Shown here piece by piece: positions 18,009-27,322 of a stretch of DNA of 64,000 nucleotides. This stretch comes from Dokdonia sp. PRO95 (GTDB lineage: Bacteria; Bacteroidota; Bacteroidia; Flavobacteriales; Flavobacteriaceae). Under the pieces are notes generated by a model. That model made no database searches and was not told where the DNA came from. It worked only from the letters and a program-made list of their open reading frames with translations. Made by a program: the position numbers and the translations under genes. The first letter of the stretch is position 1. Each line of letters opens with the position of its first letter. The stretch covers positions 532,409 through 596,408 of the forward strand of contig NZ_CM001837.1 in assembly GCF_000355805.1 (NCBI RefSeq). The letters run 5' to 3'.

Positions 18009-18383
18009 ATGGAAACCATCTACAAGATTAACAAAGTCATTGTAATCATTAACTTAATTCTAGCGTTAACCATATACTTTGGTATGCTGTTTTTACCTAT
18101 TACTGGGATAGTACAAATAGCTTCTTTTGTTTACTTCTTATGCCATTGGAAAAACATCAATCCTAGATTAAAAAATCATTTTATTGGTTACGGGATATCA
18201 GTAGTAATTACACTATCTATCGTAAGTTGTATTAACTTTTTCAAATCTTCGAGTTTCTTTATTTGGATGCCTATGATTAGTGGAATTTGCCTTGCTATTT
18301 ACTTTCTACTTCTTTCTAAATGGCAAATGGAGTATACATACACTCATCACAAACCTCAACAATTTAATACTACATCATCATGA
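18009..18383 (+). CDS. Small four-helix membrane protein, unknown function
   Basis: A 124-residue protein with four hydrophobic segments (about residues 9-30, 32-45, 55-75 and 80-100) and short loops, ending in a polar tail. I recognise no family motif. Its 3' end overlaps the epimerase start by 4 bp (ATCATGA type), so it belongs to the operon 18009-19734 predicted to be controlled by the regulator at 17419. Confidence 0.7.
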   Translation: METIYKINKVIVIINLILALTIYFGMLFLPITGIVQIASFVYFLCHWKNINPRLKNHFIGYGISVVITLSIVSCINFFKSSSFFIWMPMISGICLAIYFLLLSKWQMEYTYTHHKPQQFNTTSS

Positions 18384-19291
18384 AAAAATTAATTATATCA
18401 GGTGGGAGCGGCTTTTTAGGGTCGCTCTTAACTCATTATTTTGGGAATAGCTTTGAGGAGATTGTTTTGCTTTCGCGAAAGCAAAAACCACAGCATAACA
18501 ACGTGCGAACAGTATTATGGGACGCAAAAAATTTCTCTGGCTGGGAGCGAGAATTTGAAGACGCAGATGTAGTTATTAATATGGCTGGACGCTCTGTAGA
18601 CTGTCGTTATAACAAGAAAAACAAAGACCTCATCATGAACTCGCGTGTAGATACTACCACGATTATAGGTAAGGCAATTGCACAATGCAAAAATCCTCCT
18701 TCCACTTGGCTCAATTCATCTACAGCAACCATATATCGTCACTCGCTCGATAAGGAAATGACCGAACGTACTGGAGAAATAGGCGCTGGGTTTTCTGTGA
18801 GTGTGGCAAAAGCATGGGAAGATGCATTATTCTCAAGCACGACTCCACAAACGCGTAAGATTGCGTTGCGCACATCTATTGTGCTTGGCAAAAATGGCGG
18901 AGCATTGCAACCCATTAAAAAAATCACCCAACTAGGACTAGGGGGAAAACAAGGTGACGGGAAGCAGAAATTCAGTTGGATTCATGAAGAAGACTTTTTA
19001 CGAAGTCTTGACTTTCTAATCAATCATTCCCATATAAAAGGACCAATTAATATAGTGGCACCAAAGCCCACCACAAATGCACATCTTATGTCATTGATGC
19101 GTGATAATCTTAGAATACCTTTTGGCATCCCTTCTCCTAAACCACTGCTGGAAGTGGGCGCCTTTGTTATAAGAACAGAAACCGAATTATTACTTAAAAG
19201 CCGAAATGTAATCCCAGAACGATTACTAGAAGAGGGTTTTACATTTAAGTACGACCAACTAGACAAGGCTTTAAAAGATTTATTAATATGA
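18380..19291 (+). CDS. TIGR01777 family NAD(P)-dependent epimerase/dehydratase
   Basis: A 303-residue extended SDR protein of the YfcH/TIGR01777 group. The nucleotide-binding loop is ISGGSGFLGSLL near the N-terminus; VINMAGRSVDCRY and LRTSIVLGKNGGALQ are group hallmarks, and the C-terminal DUF1731 region ends in FTFKYDQLDKALKDL. The substrate of the family is not established. Palindrome copy 8 codes L31-S-R-K34, right after the second beta strand, where an arginine usually contacts the NADP phosphate. It overlaps both neighbours by 4 bp. Confidence 0.88.
   Translation: MKKLIISGGSGFLGSLLTHYFGNSFEEIVLLSRKQKPQHNNVRTVLWDAKNFSGWEREFEDADVVINMAGRSVDCRYNKKNKDLIMNSRVDTTTIIGKAIAQCKNPPSTWLNSSTATIYRHSLDKEMTERTGEIGAGFSVSVAKAWEDALFSSTTPQTRKIALRTSIVLGKNGGALQPIKKITQLGLGGKQGDGKQKFSWIHEEDFLRSLDFLINHSHIKGPINIVAPKPTTNAHLMSLMRDNLRIPFGIPSPKPLLEVGAFVIRTETELLLKSRNVIPERLLEEGFTFKYDQLDKALKDLLI
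18469..18482. repeat. Palindrome copy 8 (14 bp)
   Basis: GCTTTCGCGAAAGC, read in the frame Leu-Ser-Arg-Lys (residues 31-34 of the epimerase). Confidence 0.95.
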
Positions 19292-19734
19292 CCACTATAC
19301 GCCTCACAACTAAAATAAATGCCTCTATAAAGAATGTCTTTGATAGATCACGTGATATTGATTTTCACAAAAAATCTGCGTCACAAACACAAGAAAAGGT
19401 AATAGGTGGCATAACATCTGGACTTATAAATAAAGGGGAAACTGTTACTTGGCAAGGCAAACACTTAGGATTATGGCTTACTCATCAGAGTCTGATAACT
19501 GAGCTTAAGTCACCCAGTTATTTTGTGGACGAAATGATTACAGGCAATTTCAAGAACTTTAAACATGAACATTACTTTAAAGAAGTGGGCAACACCACAG
19601 TAATGACAGATGTACTTACATATAAAGTTCCCTTTGGTTTCTTAGGAGAAATTTTTGACTACTTATTCATAAAAAGACACCTTACTCGCTTTTTGAAAGT
19701 ACGTAATCATTCTATAAAAAATAGTTTTATCTAA
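19288..19734 (+). CDS. SRPBCC family protein
   Basis: A 148-residue protein of the START-like ligand-binding superfamily: TTKINASIKNVFDRSRDIDFHKKSA at the N-terminus, VTWQGKHLGLWLTHQSLIT in the middle strands and DVLTYKVPFGFLGEIFDYLFIKRHLTRFL in the C-terminal helix. Pairing of such proteins with TIGR01777 epimerases is a recurrent bacterial arrangement, and the two genes overlap here. The ligand is unknown. Confidence 0.82.
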   Translation: MTTIRLTTKINASIKNVFDRSRDIDFHKKSASQTQEKVIGGITSGLINKGETVTWQGKHLGLWLTHQSLITELKSPSYFVDEMITGNFKNFKHEHYFKEVGNTTVMTDVLTYKVPFGFLGEIFDYLFIKRHLTRFLKVRNHSIKNSFI

Positions 19735-19820
19735 ATAGATAAGTGGCAATTACCGCTATTCACAAATGAGGTATCTGGTCTTGATTGCTCTAAAAATCAA
19801 TATGCTAATCAGTTTTATGT

Positions 19821-19828
19821 TATTTTTG
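19821..19828 (+). promoter_or_regulatory. Possible -7 element of the ECF sigma gene
   Basis: TATTTTTG matches TAnnTTTG 23 bp before the ATG at 19852; no clear -33 TTG accompanies it. Confidence 0.35.
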
Positions 19829-19851
19829 AAAAAATATACGACAGATTACTT

Positions 19852-20403
19852 ATGTCCACTAACCAAATAGACCCCACAAAATGGGTAGACCAGTACTCGG
19901 ACTACCTATTTAATTATACCATCGCCCGCGTGAATGATCGCGACATGGCAAGAGACTTAATTTCTGAGACTTTTCTCGCAGGCCTTAAGTCAATGAAAAA
20001 CTTTAAAGGGGAAGCTACAGAACGCACGTGGCTCATTTCCATTTTAAAGCGTAAAATCATTGATCACTACCGCAAGACAAACTCCAAGAAAGGAAAGGCA
20101 GAAGTACATATTAACTATAAAGATGACGAAAGCGAGGGCGACTGGCTAGAAGAGCGCGTTGCAGATCCCTTTGACAAAACTGCAGAGGATAGCATAGAAA
20201 ATGAGGAACTAGGCGAGGCTATTTTTAACTGCTTAGGTAAATTACCAGAAAAGCAAGCTCGCATTTTTAAGATGAAAACAATAGACGACTTTGATACTGA
20301 AGCAATTTGTAATGAATTTGATATTACTCCGTCTAACTTTTGGGTAATTATCCACAGAGCCCGTACAGCCATGGCAAGTTGTATGGAGAAAAATTGGCTA
20401 TAA
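19852..20403 (+). CDS. ECF-type RNA polymerase sigma factor
   Basis: A 183-residue sigma-70 family protein of ECF type. Region 2 covers about residues 10-75 (YLFNYTIARVNDRDMARDLISETFLAGL, then the TERTWLISILKRKIIDHYRK recognition helix). Region 4 covers about residues 120-175 (LPEKQARIFKMKTIDDFDTEAICNEFDITPSNFWVIIHRARTAM). The gene is followed after 26 bp by a small Cys/His-containing protein, the usual place for an anti-sigma partner. The regulon is unknown. Confidence 0.9.
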   Translation: MSTNQIDPTKWVDQYSDYLFNYTIARVNDRDMARDLISETFLAGLKSMKNFKGEATERTWLISILKRKIIDHYRKTNSKKGKAEVHINYKDDESEGDWLEERVADPFDKTAEDSIENEELGEAIFNCLGKLPEKQARIFKMKTIDDFDTEAICNEFDITPSNFWVIIHRARTAMASCMEKNWL

Positions 20404-20429
20404 GTATCTAAAAAATAAAAGTAAAAAAA

Positions 20430-20681
20430 ATGAAATTTAAAACTGAATGTCAAGAGGCTAACCACATCTGCGACAAGAACCAGTATAAAGAAGCTTCCTT
20501 GCTAGAAAAGATAAAACTAAGCTTTCATCTTATCTACTGTAGAGCTTGTAGAAAATATTCTGCACGTAATGGAAAACTTAGTAAAGCTATAAAAAATCCA
20601 TCGGTAGAAACAGTTTCTATGTCCGAAAAAGAACTCATGAAGCAACGCCTTCAAGAGCAACTTAAGCAAGTAAATAATTAA
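20430..20681 (+). CDS. Small Cys/His protein, candidate anti-sigma factor
   Basis: An 83-residue protein with CQEANHICDKNQY near the start and HLIYCRACRKYSARN in the middle; the H-x3-C-x2-C pattern is that of zinc-binding anti-sigma factors. It has no membrane segment. Position directly behind the ECF sigma gene supports the role, but this is inference. Its 3' end overlaps the convergent UbiA-like gene by 20 bp. Confidence 0.7.
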   Translation: MKFKTECQEANHICDKNQYKEASLLEKIKLSFHLIYCRACRKYSARNGKLSKAIKNPSVETVSMSEKELMKQRLQEQLKQVNN

Positions 20682-21516
20682 ATAACAACGATAGACCTAA
20701 CCAAAATAGCGGGATTCCCTCTACCCAAAAGGATGTAAAATAACTCTTAGCTGCATTACGCTTTCGCGAAAGCGTAATGCAAACCACCACCACTGCAACA
20801 ATTATTGAGTGTGTAATTAACATCGGCATAGATAAGTCGTCCTTTAAGAAGTCTAGAATTAAAAATAAGAAAAGCCAAATCACACCAATGATTTTGGCTT
20901 TTTTTATGCCTACTACTTGAGGTAATGTACGTAAAGAGGCGAGGTCATAACTCGTATCTCTTATCTCAAATGGAATCATGAGAGCGATTACAAAAAGAAA
21001 GCGTTGTACACAAACAATCCACACATCCCAGTACATGGAGAGACCTTGTTCTAAAACAGGCAATAACACCGTCACTCCTGCCCACACAAAACCTATGATG
21101 TAAATTTTTACACCAGAGATGCTTCTCAAATTTCCCTTACTATTATTTGTGCTTGTTGCTGGGAGAAAAAATGGAACTGCATACAGTAGCGTGATTAACC
21201 CCAAAATACCACAAGCCACCCACACTTCTAGTGGCAAAGAAAAAGCAGTGATAATCATCCCAATCCCGCAAAAAACAGAAAAAACTTGTATTGATTTTAA
21301 TGATTTCGCTAGGCTTCGATGGTGTAAACCAGCTATTTCGGCATATTTTACAAAATTATAGCCAGTCACTGTGCTAAAAAATAAAAACGCAAGCAACTCG
21401 TAATTAACGTTTATGTCTAAAGATAAGCAAGTCACCCACCCTAATGCAACTACGGCTAAGCTCACGTGGATACTACTGTTTATATAAAAGTCAAAAACAC
21501 GTTTAAACAACTGCAT
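20662..21516 (-). CDS. UbiA-like integral membrane protein
   Basis: A 284-residue protein with about eight membrane helices. The segment IRDTSYDLASLRTLPQVVGIKKAKIIG matches the second Asp-rich motif of UbiA prenyltransferases (DxxxD followed by TLP..G). The first motif region, near TVTGYNFVKYAEIAG, lacks the expected NDxxD aspartates, so typical prenyl transfer is doubtful. The gene is alone on this strand, divergent from gcvP. A 30-bp perfect palindrome lies near the 3' end, coding C246 to A255. Confidence 0.65.
   Translation of the reverse strand: MQLFKRVFDFYINSSIHVSLAVVALGWVTCLSLDINVNYELLAFLFFSTVTGYNFVKYAEIAGLHHRSLAKSLKSIQVFSVFCGIGMIITAFSLPLEVWVACGILGLITLLYAVPFFLPATSTNNSKGNLRSISGVKIYIIGFVWAGVTVLLPVLEQGLSMYWDVWIVCVQRFLFVIALMIPFEIRDTSYDLASLRTLPQVVGIKKAKIIGVIWLFLFLILDFLKDDLSMPMLITHSIIVAVVVVCITLSRKRNAAKSYFTSFWVEGIPLFWLGLSLLFNYLLA
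20752..20781. repeat. Palindrome copy 9, extended to 30 bp
   Basis: The core repeat is here extended by seven further complementary base pairs on each side, giving a 30-bp perfect inverted repeat without a loop. It is coding: Ile-Thr-Leu-Ser-Arg-Lys-Arg-Asn in the UbiA-like gene. Confidence 0.95.
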
Positions 21517-21614
21517 TAGACAAAAATACTACAACTGTTAATAAGGTTGCATTTCGGTTGAAAACATTAGCTCGCTATGAGGCAAATAAGTCGTAAAAAT
21601 CGATTTCGTTGCCT

Positions 21615-21622
21615 TATTTTTG
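21615..21622 (+). promoter_or_regulatory. Possible -7 element of gcvP
   Basis: TATTTTTG matches TAnnTTTG 24 bp before the ATG at 21647. No convincing TTG is seen upstream. Confidence 0.35.
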
Positions 21623-21646
21623 TTGCACCTAAAAATATTCAATACG

Positions 21647-24497
21647 ATGAATACAGATTCGTTTGCATTACGCCATATAGGCCCGCGTAGAAGTGATCTT
21701 AACGAGATGCTTAAAACCGTAGGCGCTGAAACTATCGAGCAACTCATTTTTGAGACTATTCCTGATAACATTAGACTTGAGAATAACCTTACGCTAGACC
21801 CTGCGCTAAGCGAGCATGAGTTTGCTGCACATATCACAGCACTGTCTAATAAAAACAAAGTTTTTAGATCTTTTATAGGTCTAGGATACAACCAAGCGAT
21901 TACACCAGCGGTAATACAGCGTAATATTCTAGAAAATCCGGGATGGTACACGGCTTACACTCCTTACCAAGCAGAGATTGCTCAAGGACGTCTAGAAGCA
22001 TTGCTTAACTACCAGACCATGATCACAGATCTTACAGGTATGGAGCTTGCAAATGCATCTTTACTTGACGAGTCTACCGCAGCTGCAGAAGCAATGGCAT
22101 TGCTATTTTCTGTACGTAGCCGTGATCAGAAAAAGGCAGACGTAAATAAATTCTTTGTATCTGAAGAGATTTTACCTCAAACGCTTTCTTTATTACAAAC
22201 TCGTGCAACACCAATAGGTGTAGAACTAGTAGTAGGGAATCATGAGGAATTTAATTTTTCTAATGAGTTCTTTGGAGCCATCTTACAATATCCAGGTGTA
22301 TCTGGTAAAGTATTTGACTACGCAGGTTTTGTAGCAAATGCAAATGCAGCAGATATTAAAGTAGCTGTAGCAGCAGATATATTGAGCCTTGTAAAACTAC
22401 GCGCTCCAGGAGAATTTGGAGTAGACGTTGTAGTTGGTACTACGCAACGCTTTGGTATTCCACTAGGATACGGAGGTCCTCACGCAGCATACTTTGCTAC
22501 TAAGGAAGCATATAAAAGAAGTATCCCTGGACGTATCATTGGAGTAACTAAAGATACTGATGGTAAGCGTGCCCTGCGTATGGCGCTTCAAACACGTGAG
22601 CAACACATCAAACGTGATAAGGCAACTTCAAACATTTGTACTGCTCAGGTATTACTTGCTGTTATGGCGGGAATGTACGGTGTATATCACGGTCCAGAAG
22701 GATTAAAAAATATAGCAAATAAGGTTCACAACACTGCAGCTACTGTTGCAGATGCACTTGAACAACTAGGATTGTATCAAACTAACGAGAGTTATTTTGA
22801 CACTATCCAAATAAAAGCAGATGCTGCCAAAGTTGCTGCCGTAGCGCAAGAAATGGAAATCAACTTCCATTACCCAGACGCAGAGACTGTAGCCATCTCT
22901 ATACATGAAGCTACCACCTTACAAGATGTAAATGATATCGTTTCCGCTTTCGCGAAAGCGTACTCAAAAGAAACTATCGTTGTATCTGAAATTGCCGAAG
23001 GAAATGCGATTCCTGCAAGTGTAGCTCGTGAGACTTCATTCTTACAACTTCCAGTATTTTAACAGCTATCATTCTGAAACAGAATTGATGCGTTACATCA
23101 AAAAACTAGAACGTAAAGATTTATCATTAAATCACTCAATGATATCTCTAGGTTCTTGTACGATGAAGCTTAATGCAGCGTCTGAGATGCTACCACTTTC
23201 TGATCCGCAGTGGGGGAATATGCACCCTTTTGCACCATTAGATCAGGCAGAAGGATACCAGACTATGCTCAAAAAACTTGAAGATCAACTTACGGAGATC
23301 ACTGGTTTTGCGGGCACATCACTACAACCTAACTCTGGCGCTCAAGGAGAATATGCTGGACTTATGGTAATACGTGCATACCATGAATCTCGTGGAGATA
23401 GCCACAGAAACATCTGCCTTATCCCATCTTCTGCACATGGAACAAATCCTGCAAGTGCGGTAATGGCTGGTATGAAAGTAGTAGTTACAAAAGCACTAGA
23501 AAACGGAAACATCGATGTAGATGATTTACGTGAAAAAGCAGAAAAGCATAAAGACAATCTCGCTGCACTTATGATCACATACCCATCTACGCATGGAGTA
23601 TATGAAAGTGCTGTAAAAGAAATCACATCACTCATACATGAGCATGGTGGTCAAGTATATATGGATGGTGCAAACATGAATGCACAAGTTGCCCTTACAA
23701 ACCCAGGAGCAATTGGTGCAGATGTATGTCACTTAAACTTACACAAAACTTTTGCTATTCCTCACGGAGGTGGTGGCCCAGGAGTAGGACCTATATGTGT
23801 TGCAAAACAACTAGTTCCTTTCTTACCTACTAACCCAGTAGTTACTACTGGCGGTGAGCAGGCGATTACAGCAATAAGCGCAGCTCCATGGGGATCTGCA
23901 CTTGCATGTCTTATATCTTACGCATACATCACTATGCTAGGTGAGCCAGGGTTGCGTCACTCTACAGAGTATGCCATTCTTAATGCAAACTACATCAAAG
24001 AGCGTCTTGACGGCGCTTATCAATGTTTATATGTAGGAGAACGCGGTCGTGCTGCACATGAGATGATTATAGACTGTCGTCCATTTAAAGCTCATGGAAT
24101 CGAGGTTACAGATATCGCAAAGCGTCTTATGGATTATGGTTTCCACGCTCCTACGGTTTCTTTCCCAGTAGCAGGAACTATGATGATAGAACCTACCGAG
24201 AGTGAAAGCAAAGAGGAACTAGATCGTTTTTGTGAAGCGATGCTTTCTATCAGAAAGGAAATAGACACAGCAAGTTCTGATGAGCCTAACCACATCATGA
24301 AGAATGCTCCGCATACCCTAGCAATGCTTACCGCAGACACTTGGGAGTTCACATATTCTCGAGAGCAAGCAGCTTACCCACTAAGCTACGTTACAGAAAA
24401 CAAATTCTGGCCTACTGTGCGTCGTGTAGATGACGCTTATGGTGATCGTAATTTAATATGTACTTGTGCTCCTATTGAGGAATACATGGAAGCATAA
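21647..24497 (+). pseudogene. gcvP: Glycine dehydrogenase (glycine cleavage P protein), frameshifted
   Basis: Together the two frames encode a full-length (about 950-residue) PLP-dependent P protein, which decarboxylates glycine in the glycine cleavage system. The first frame starts at the ATG at 21647 (MNTDSFALRHIGPR) and ends at TAA 23060-23062 after SFLQLPVF. The second continues from 23061 with [38 protein letters not shown], which is the normal continuation. Removing one T from TTTT at 23057-23060 restores the frame. The PLP lysine region ([17 protein letters not shown]) and all other blocks are intact, so the change is recent, a sequencing error, or bypassed by +1 slippage at TTT-TAA-C. 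Confidence 0.9.
22945..22960. repeat. Palindrome copy 10 (16 bp)
   Basis: Perfect copy in gcvP, coding A434-F-A-K-A438. Confidence 0.95.
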
Positions 24498-24566
24498 ATG
24501 CACAATAATTGAAACATCTATTATTTTGATAAAAACATCGTCAAAATTGAGATGATCCCACTAAGT

Positions 24567-24595
24567 AAAGGTCAAAATCTAGTATTTTGACCTTT
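24567..24595 (+). terminator. Terminator hairpin after gcvP
   Basis: A 12-bp perfect stem (AAAGGTCAAAAT / ATTTTGACCTTT) with a 5-nt loop, followed by GCTATTTTA. The remaining sequence up to 24763 shows no further feature I can support. Confidence 0.65.
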
Positions 24596-24763
24596 GCTAT
24601 TTTATACATACATCAAGATTAATTTAATAACGGTAAAGTTCTCGCCGATAAGTAGCCAAAAACAGCTAATTATTATGGATTTCACAAAATAAGTAGGAAC
24701 AGTAATCATCTCGGGCATTCCCATTCTGTTTCATTAACTTTACCTCCTTTCAAAATACCCTAT

Positions 24764-25822
24764 ATGGCAATTAAAATAACAGGTCTAGGCAGCTACATCC
24801 CAGAAGTCATTACAAAAAATGACAATTTTCAAAAACATCAATTTTTGAACATGGACGGCTCTGCCATTACATCTGAAAATGGTATTATCATAGAGAAATT
24901 TAAAGCGATTACTGGCATTTCAGAACGACGTTATGCACCTGCTGGCATGCAATCCTCAGATATGGGAACGCAAGCAGCACTAAACGCTATTAAAGACTCA
25001 GGAGTAGATCCTGAAACATTAGACTACATTATATGCGCTCACAATTATGGTGATGTGCAAAAAGGATCAAACTTTAGCGATATTGTACCTAGTCTTGCAT
25101 CACGTATTAAACACAACTTACGTATTCAAAACCCTAAGTGCGTTGCATATGATATTCTCTTTGGATGTCCAGGCTGGATAGAGGGTGTAATTCAAGCACA
25201 AGCTTATATCAAGGCAGGAATGGCCAAGAAATGTCTTGTAATTGGTACTGAGATGCTTTCTCGCGTGGTAGATGATCACGACAGAGACAGTATGATTTAT
25301 AGTGATGGTGCTGGAGCATCTATCATTGAGCAAGATGATAGTGACACTGGCATATTATCTTTTGAGACAGCTACATTCACTTATGATGAGGCATATTTTC
25401 TTTTTAACGGATCTTCTTATAACACTGAAGCAGAACAGCAAACTAAGTACATAAAAATGTATGGTCGCAAGATTTATAACTTTGCGCTTACACAAGTACC
25501 TCAAGCCATGAAAACATGCCTTGAAAATAGTGGCTGTACAATAGCAGACATTAAGAAAATATTTATTCATCAAGCAAACGAAAAGATGGATGAGGCAATC
25601 GTAAGTCGTTTTTATAAACTTCACGACTTAGAAATGCCTGAGCATATCATGCCTATGAGCATAAATACATTAGGTAATAGCTCTGTTGCGACGGTTCCTA
25701 CAGTATTTGACTTAGTACGTCAAGGAGCTCTAGAAAATCACGAAATCAACAAAGGTGATGTCGTTATTTTTGCAAGTGTAGGTGCTGGAATGAACATCAA
25801 CGCCATGGTATATCGCTACTAA
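24764..25822 (+). CDS. Ketoacyl-ACP synthase III family protein
   Basis: A 352-residue thiolase-fold condensing enzyme. The triad is in place: Cys135 in LFGCPGW, His269 in IHQANEKM and Asn305 in NTLGNSS. The N-terminus ITGLGSYIPEVI and the C-terminal GDVVIFASVGAGMNINAMVYRY are typical. The inserted N-terminal segment (FLNMDGSAITSENGIIIEK) makes it differ from housekeeping FabH, so it may belong to a branch using other acyl starters. Next to a methyltransferase and a glycosyltransferase, it may serve a lipid or envelope pathway; this is inference. Confidence 0.88.
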   Translation: MAIKITGLGSYIPEVITKNDNFQKHQFLNMDGSAITSENGIIIEKFKAITGISERRYAPAGMQSSDMGTQAALNAIKDSGVDPETLDYIICAHNYGDVQKGSNFSDIVPSLASRIKHNLRIQNPKCVAYDILFGCPGWIEGVIQAQAYIKAGMAKKCLVIGTEMLSRVVDDHDRDSMIYSDGAGASIIEQDDSDTGILSFETATFTYDEAYFLFNGSSYNTEAEQQTKYIKMYGRKIYNFALTQVPQAMKTCLENSGCTIADIKKIFIHQANEKMDEAIVSRFYKLHDLEMPEHIMPMSINTLGNSSVATVPTVFDLVRQGALENHEINKGDVVIFASVGAGMNINAMVYRY

Positions 25823-25878
25823 TAAAAGAAGCAACAAGGCTCTTTTCAAGTGTTACTAACTGTAAATCTTTATTAAAC

Positions 25879-26406
25879 GTGTACGAAAACACTTTTCCAA
25901 ACAAACGGTACAAGCACACCATCGATTTTCTCAAGGAAGTAATTCCTAATACAAATGAGCATATTCTTGATCTTGGTGTACGTAACCCATTTGTTGAATT
26001 TATGGAACGTGAAGGATACACTGTACAAAATACGTCGGGAGAAGATCTGGATATAAACACGAGTGCCGTACAAGAGTCAGACGCTTCGGTGATAACTGCT
26101 TTTGAGATTTTTGAACACCTACTCGCCCCCTTCAATGTCTTGCGTGATATAAAAGCAGATAAAATTGTAGCCAGTATACCCTTAAAATTATGGTTCTCCC
26201 CTGCCTATCGTTCTAAAACAGATATGTGGGACAGACATTATCATGAATTTGAAGATTGGCAATTTGACTGGCTTTTTGAAAAAGCGGGCTGGGAAATTAA
26301 GAAACGTGAGAAGTTTACAAATCCCGTTAAAAAAATAGGCATAAGGCCACTACTTAGAATGATTACTCCCCGCTATTACTTGATTTACGCCGAACGCAAA
26401 TCATAA
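25879..26406 (+). CDS. Class I SAM-dependent methyltransferase-like protein
   Basis: A 175-residue protein with a GTG start at 25879. The SAM site is reduced but visible: HILDLGVRNPFVEFME, then SGEDLDIN as the acidic loop and ASVITAFEIFEHLLAP after strand 4. The DMWDRHYHEFEDWQFDWLFEKAGW block is common in glycan- or lipid-linked methyltransferases. Its stop overlaps the start of the following glycosyltransferase by one base, so both probably modify the same product. Confidence 0.75.
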   Translation: MYENTFPNKRYKHTIDFLKEVIPNTNEHILDLGVRNPFVEFMEREGYTVQNTSGEDLDINTSAVQESDASVITAFEIFEHLLAPFNVLRDIKADKIVASIPLKLWFSPAYRSKTDMWDRHYHEFEDWQFDWLFEKAGWEIKKREKFTNPVKKIGIRPLLRMITPRYYLIYAERKS

Positions 26407-27257
26407 TGAATTTCTACATCGTCATACCTTGTCACAATGAGGCCGAGTTTATAAAACAAACACTAGACTCCCTAGTTGCACAAACTTTGCTTCCTAAAAA
26501 GGTAGTTGTGGTCAATGACCAAAGTACAGATAACAGTGAGAAGATAATTTCCGCTTTCGCGAAAGCGCACTCTTTCATAGAACTTCTCAATACAACCAGC
26601 AGCGATATACATCTACCTGGCAGTAAAGTAATACAAGCCGTTCAAAAAGGTATAAACACGCTTGATGAAGACTATGACATCTTTTGCAAATTTGATGCAG
26701 ATCTTATTTTCCCGGTGAATTACCTAGAGACTATTGCTCATGAATTTGAAAAAAATTCTCGCATCGGAATGGTTGGCGGATTTTGTTATGTTGAAAAAAA
26801 TGGAGATTGGGTTCTTGAAAACCTAACTAACAAAGACCATATACGTGGTGCACTTAAAGCGTATAGAAAAGAATGTTTTAAAGAAATAGGCGGTCTGAAA
26901 CCAGCAATGGGATGGGACACCATCGATGAGCTTCTTGCAAAATATTATAACTGGCAGGTTATCACAAACGACACCCTGCATGTAAAACACCTGAAACCAA
27001 CAGGCAATACCTACAACAAAGCAGCACAATTCAAACAAGGAGAAGCATTCTATGGAATGAGATACGGCTTTTGGCTCACTTTGATAGCCTCAATCAAGCT
27101 AGCAAATCGTAAAGGAAACCTGCTTTTAACTAATGATTATTTGCTTGGATATTTTCGCGCAAAGCGATCTAAAAAAGATCATCTTGTAAGTGCACAAGAA
27201 GGCACATTTATAAGAAAATTACGATGGAAAGGAATAAGATCTAAGCTTGGTGTCTAA
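26406..27257 (+). CDS. Family 2 glycosyltransferase
   Basis: A 283-residue GT-A enzyme: MNFYIVIPCHNEAEFIKQTLDSL start, VVVVNDQSTDNSEKII nucleotide-sugar loop, FDADLIFP as the DxD-type metal site, and GGLKPAMGWDTIDELLAKYY in the acceptor half with an ED-like acid. No membrane segment is obvious. It is coupled to the methyltransferase gene by a one-base overlap. Palindrome copy 11 codes residues 50-54. Confidence 0.88.
   Translation: MNFYIVIPCHNEAEFIKQTLDSLVAQTLLPKKVVVVNDQSTDNSEKIISAFAKAHSFIELLNTTSSDIHLPGSKVIQAVQKGINTLDEDYDIFCKFDADLIFPVNYLETIAHEFEKNSRIGMVGGFCYVEKNGDWVLENLTNKDHIRGALKAYRKECFKEIGGLKPAMGWDTIDELLAKYYNWQVITNDTLHVKHLKPTGNTYNKAAQFKQGEAFYGMRYGFWLTLIASIKLANRKGNLLLTNDYLLGYFRAKRSKKDHLVSAQEGTFIRKLRWKGIRSKLGV
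26552..26567. repeat. Palindrome copy 11 (16 bp)
   Basis: Perfect copy in the family 2 glycosyltransferase gene, coding A50-F-A-K-A54. Confidence 0.95.
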
Positions 27258-27278
27258 TTCTTAACCTAATCTTTAAAA

Positions 27279-27305
27279 TTGTCACTGAGACATTAATTAC
27301 TTTTG
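27279..27305 (+). promoter_or_regulatory. Promoter of the alkaline phosphatase gene
   Basis: TTG (27279-27281), 16-bp spacer, TACTTTTG (27298-27305), 17 bp before the ATG at 27323. No Pho-box-like repeat is apparent. Confidence 0.5.
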
Positions 27306-27322
27306 CTTAAATCTTTACTACA

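Noticed and set aside
25355-25624. Minus-strand frames within the KAS III gene
   Set aside because: The plus-strand gene has a complete catalytic triad and family length; the opposite frames lack any motif.
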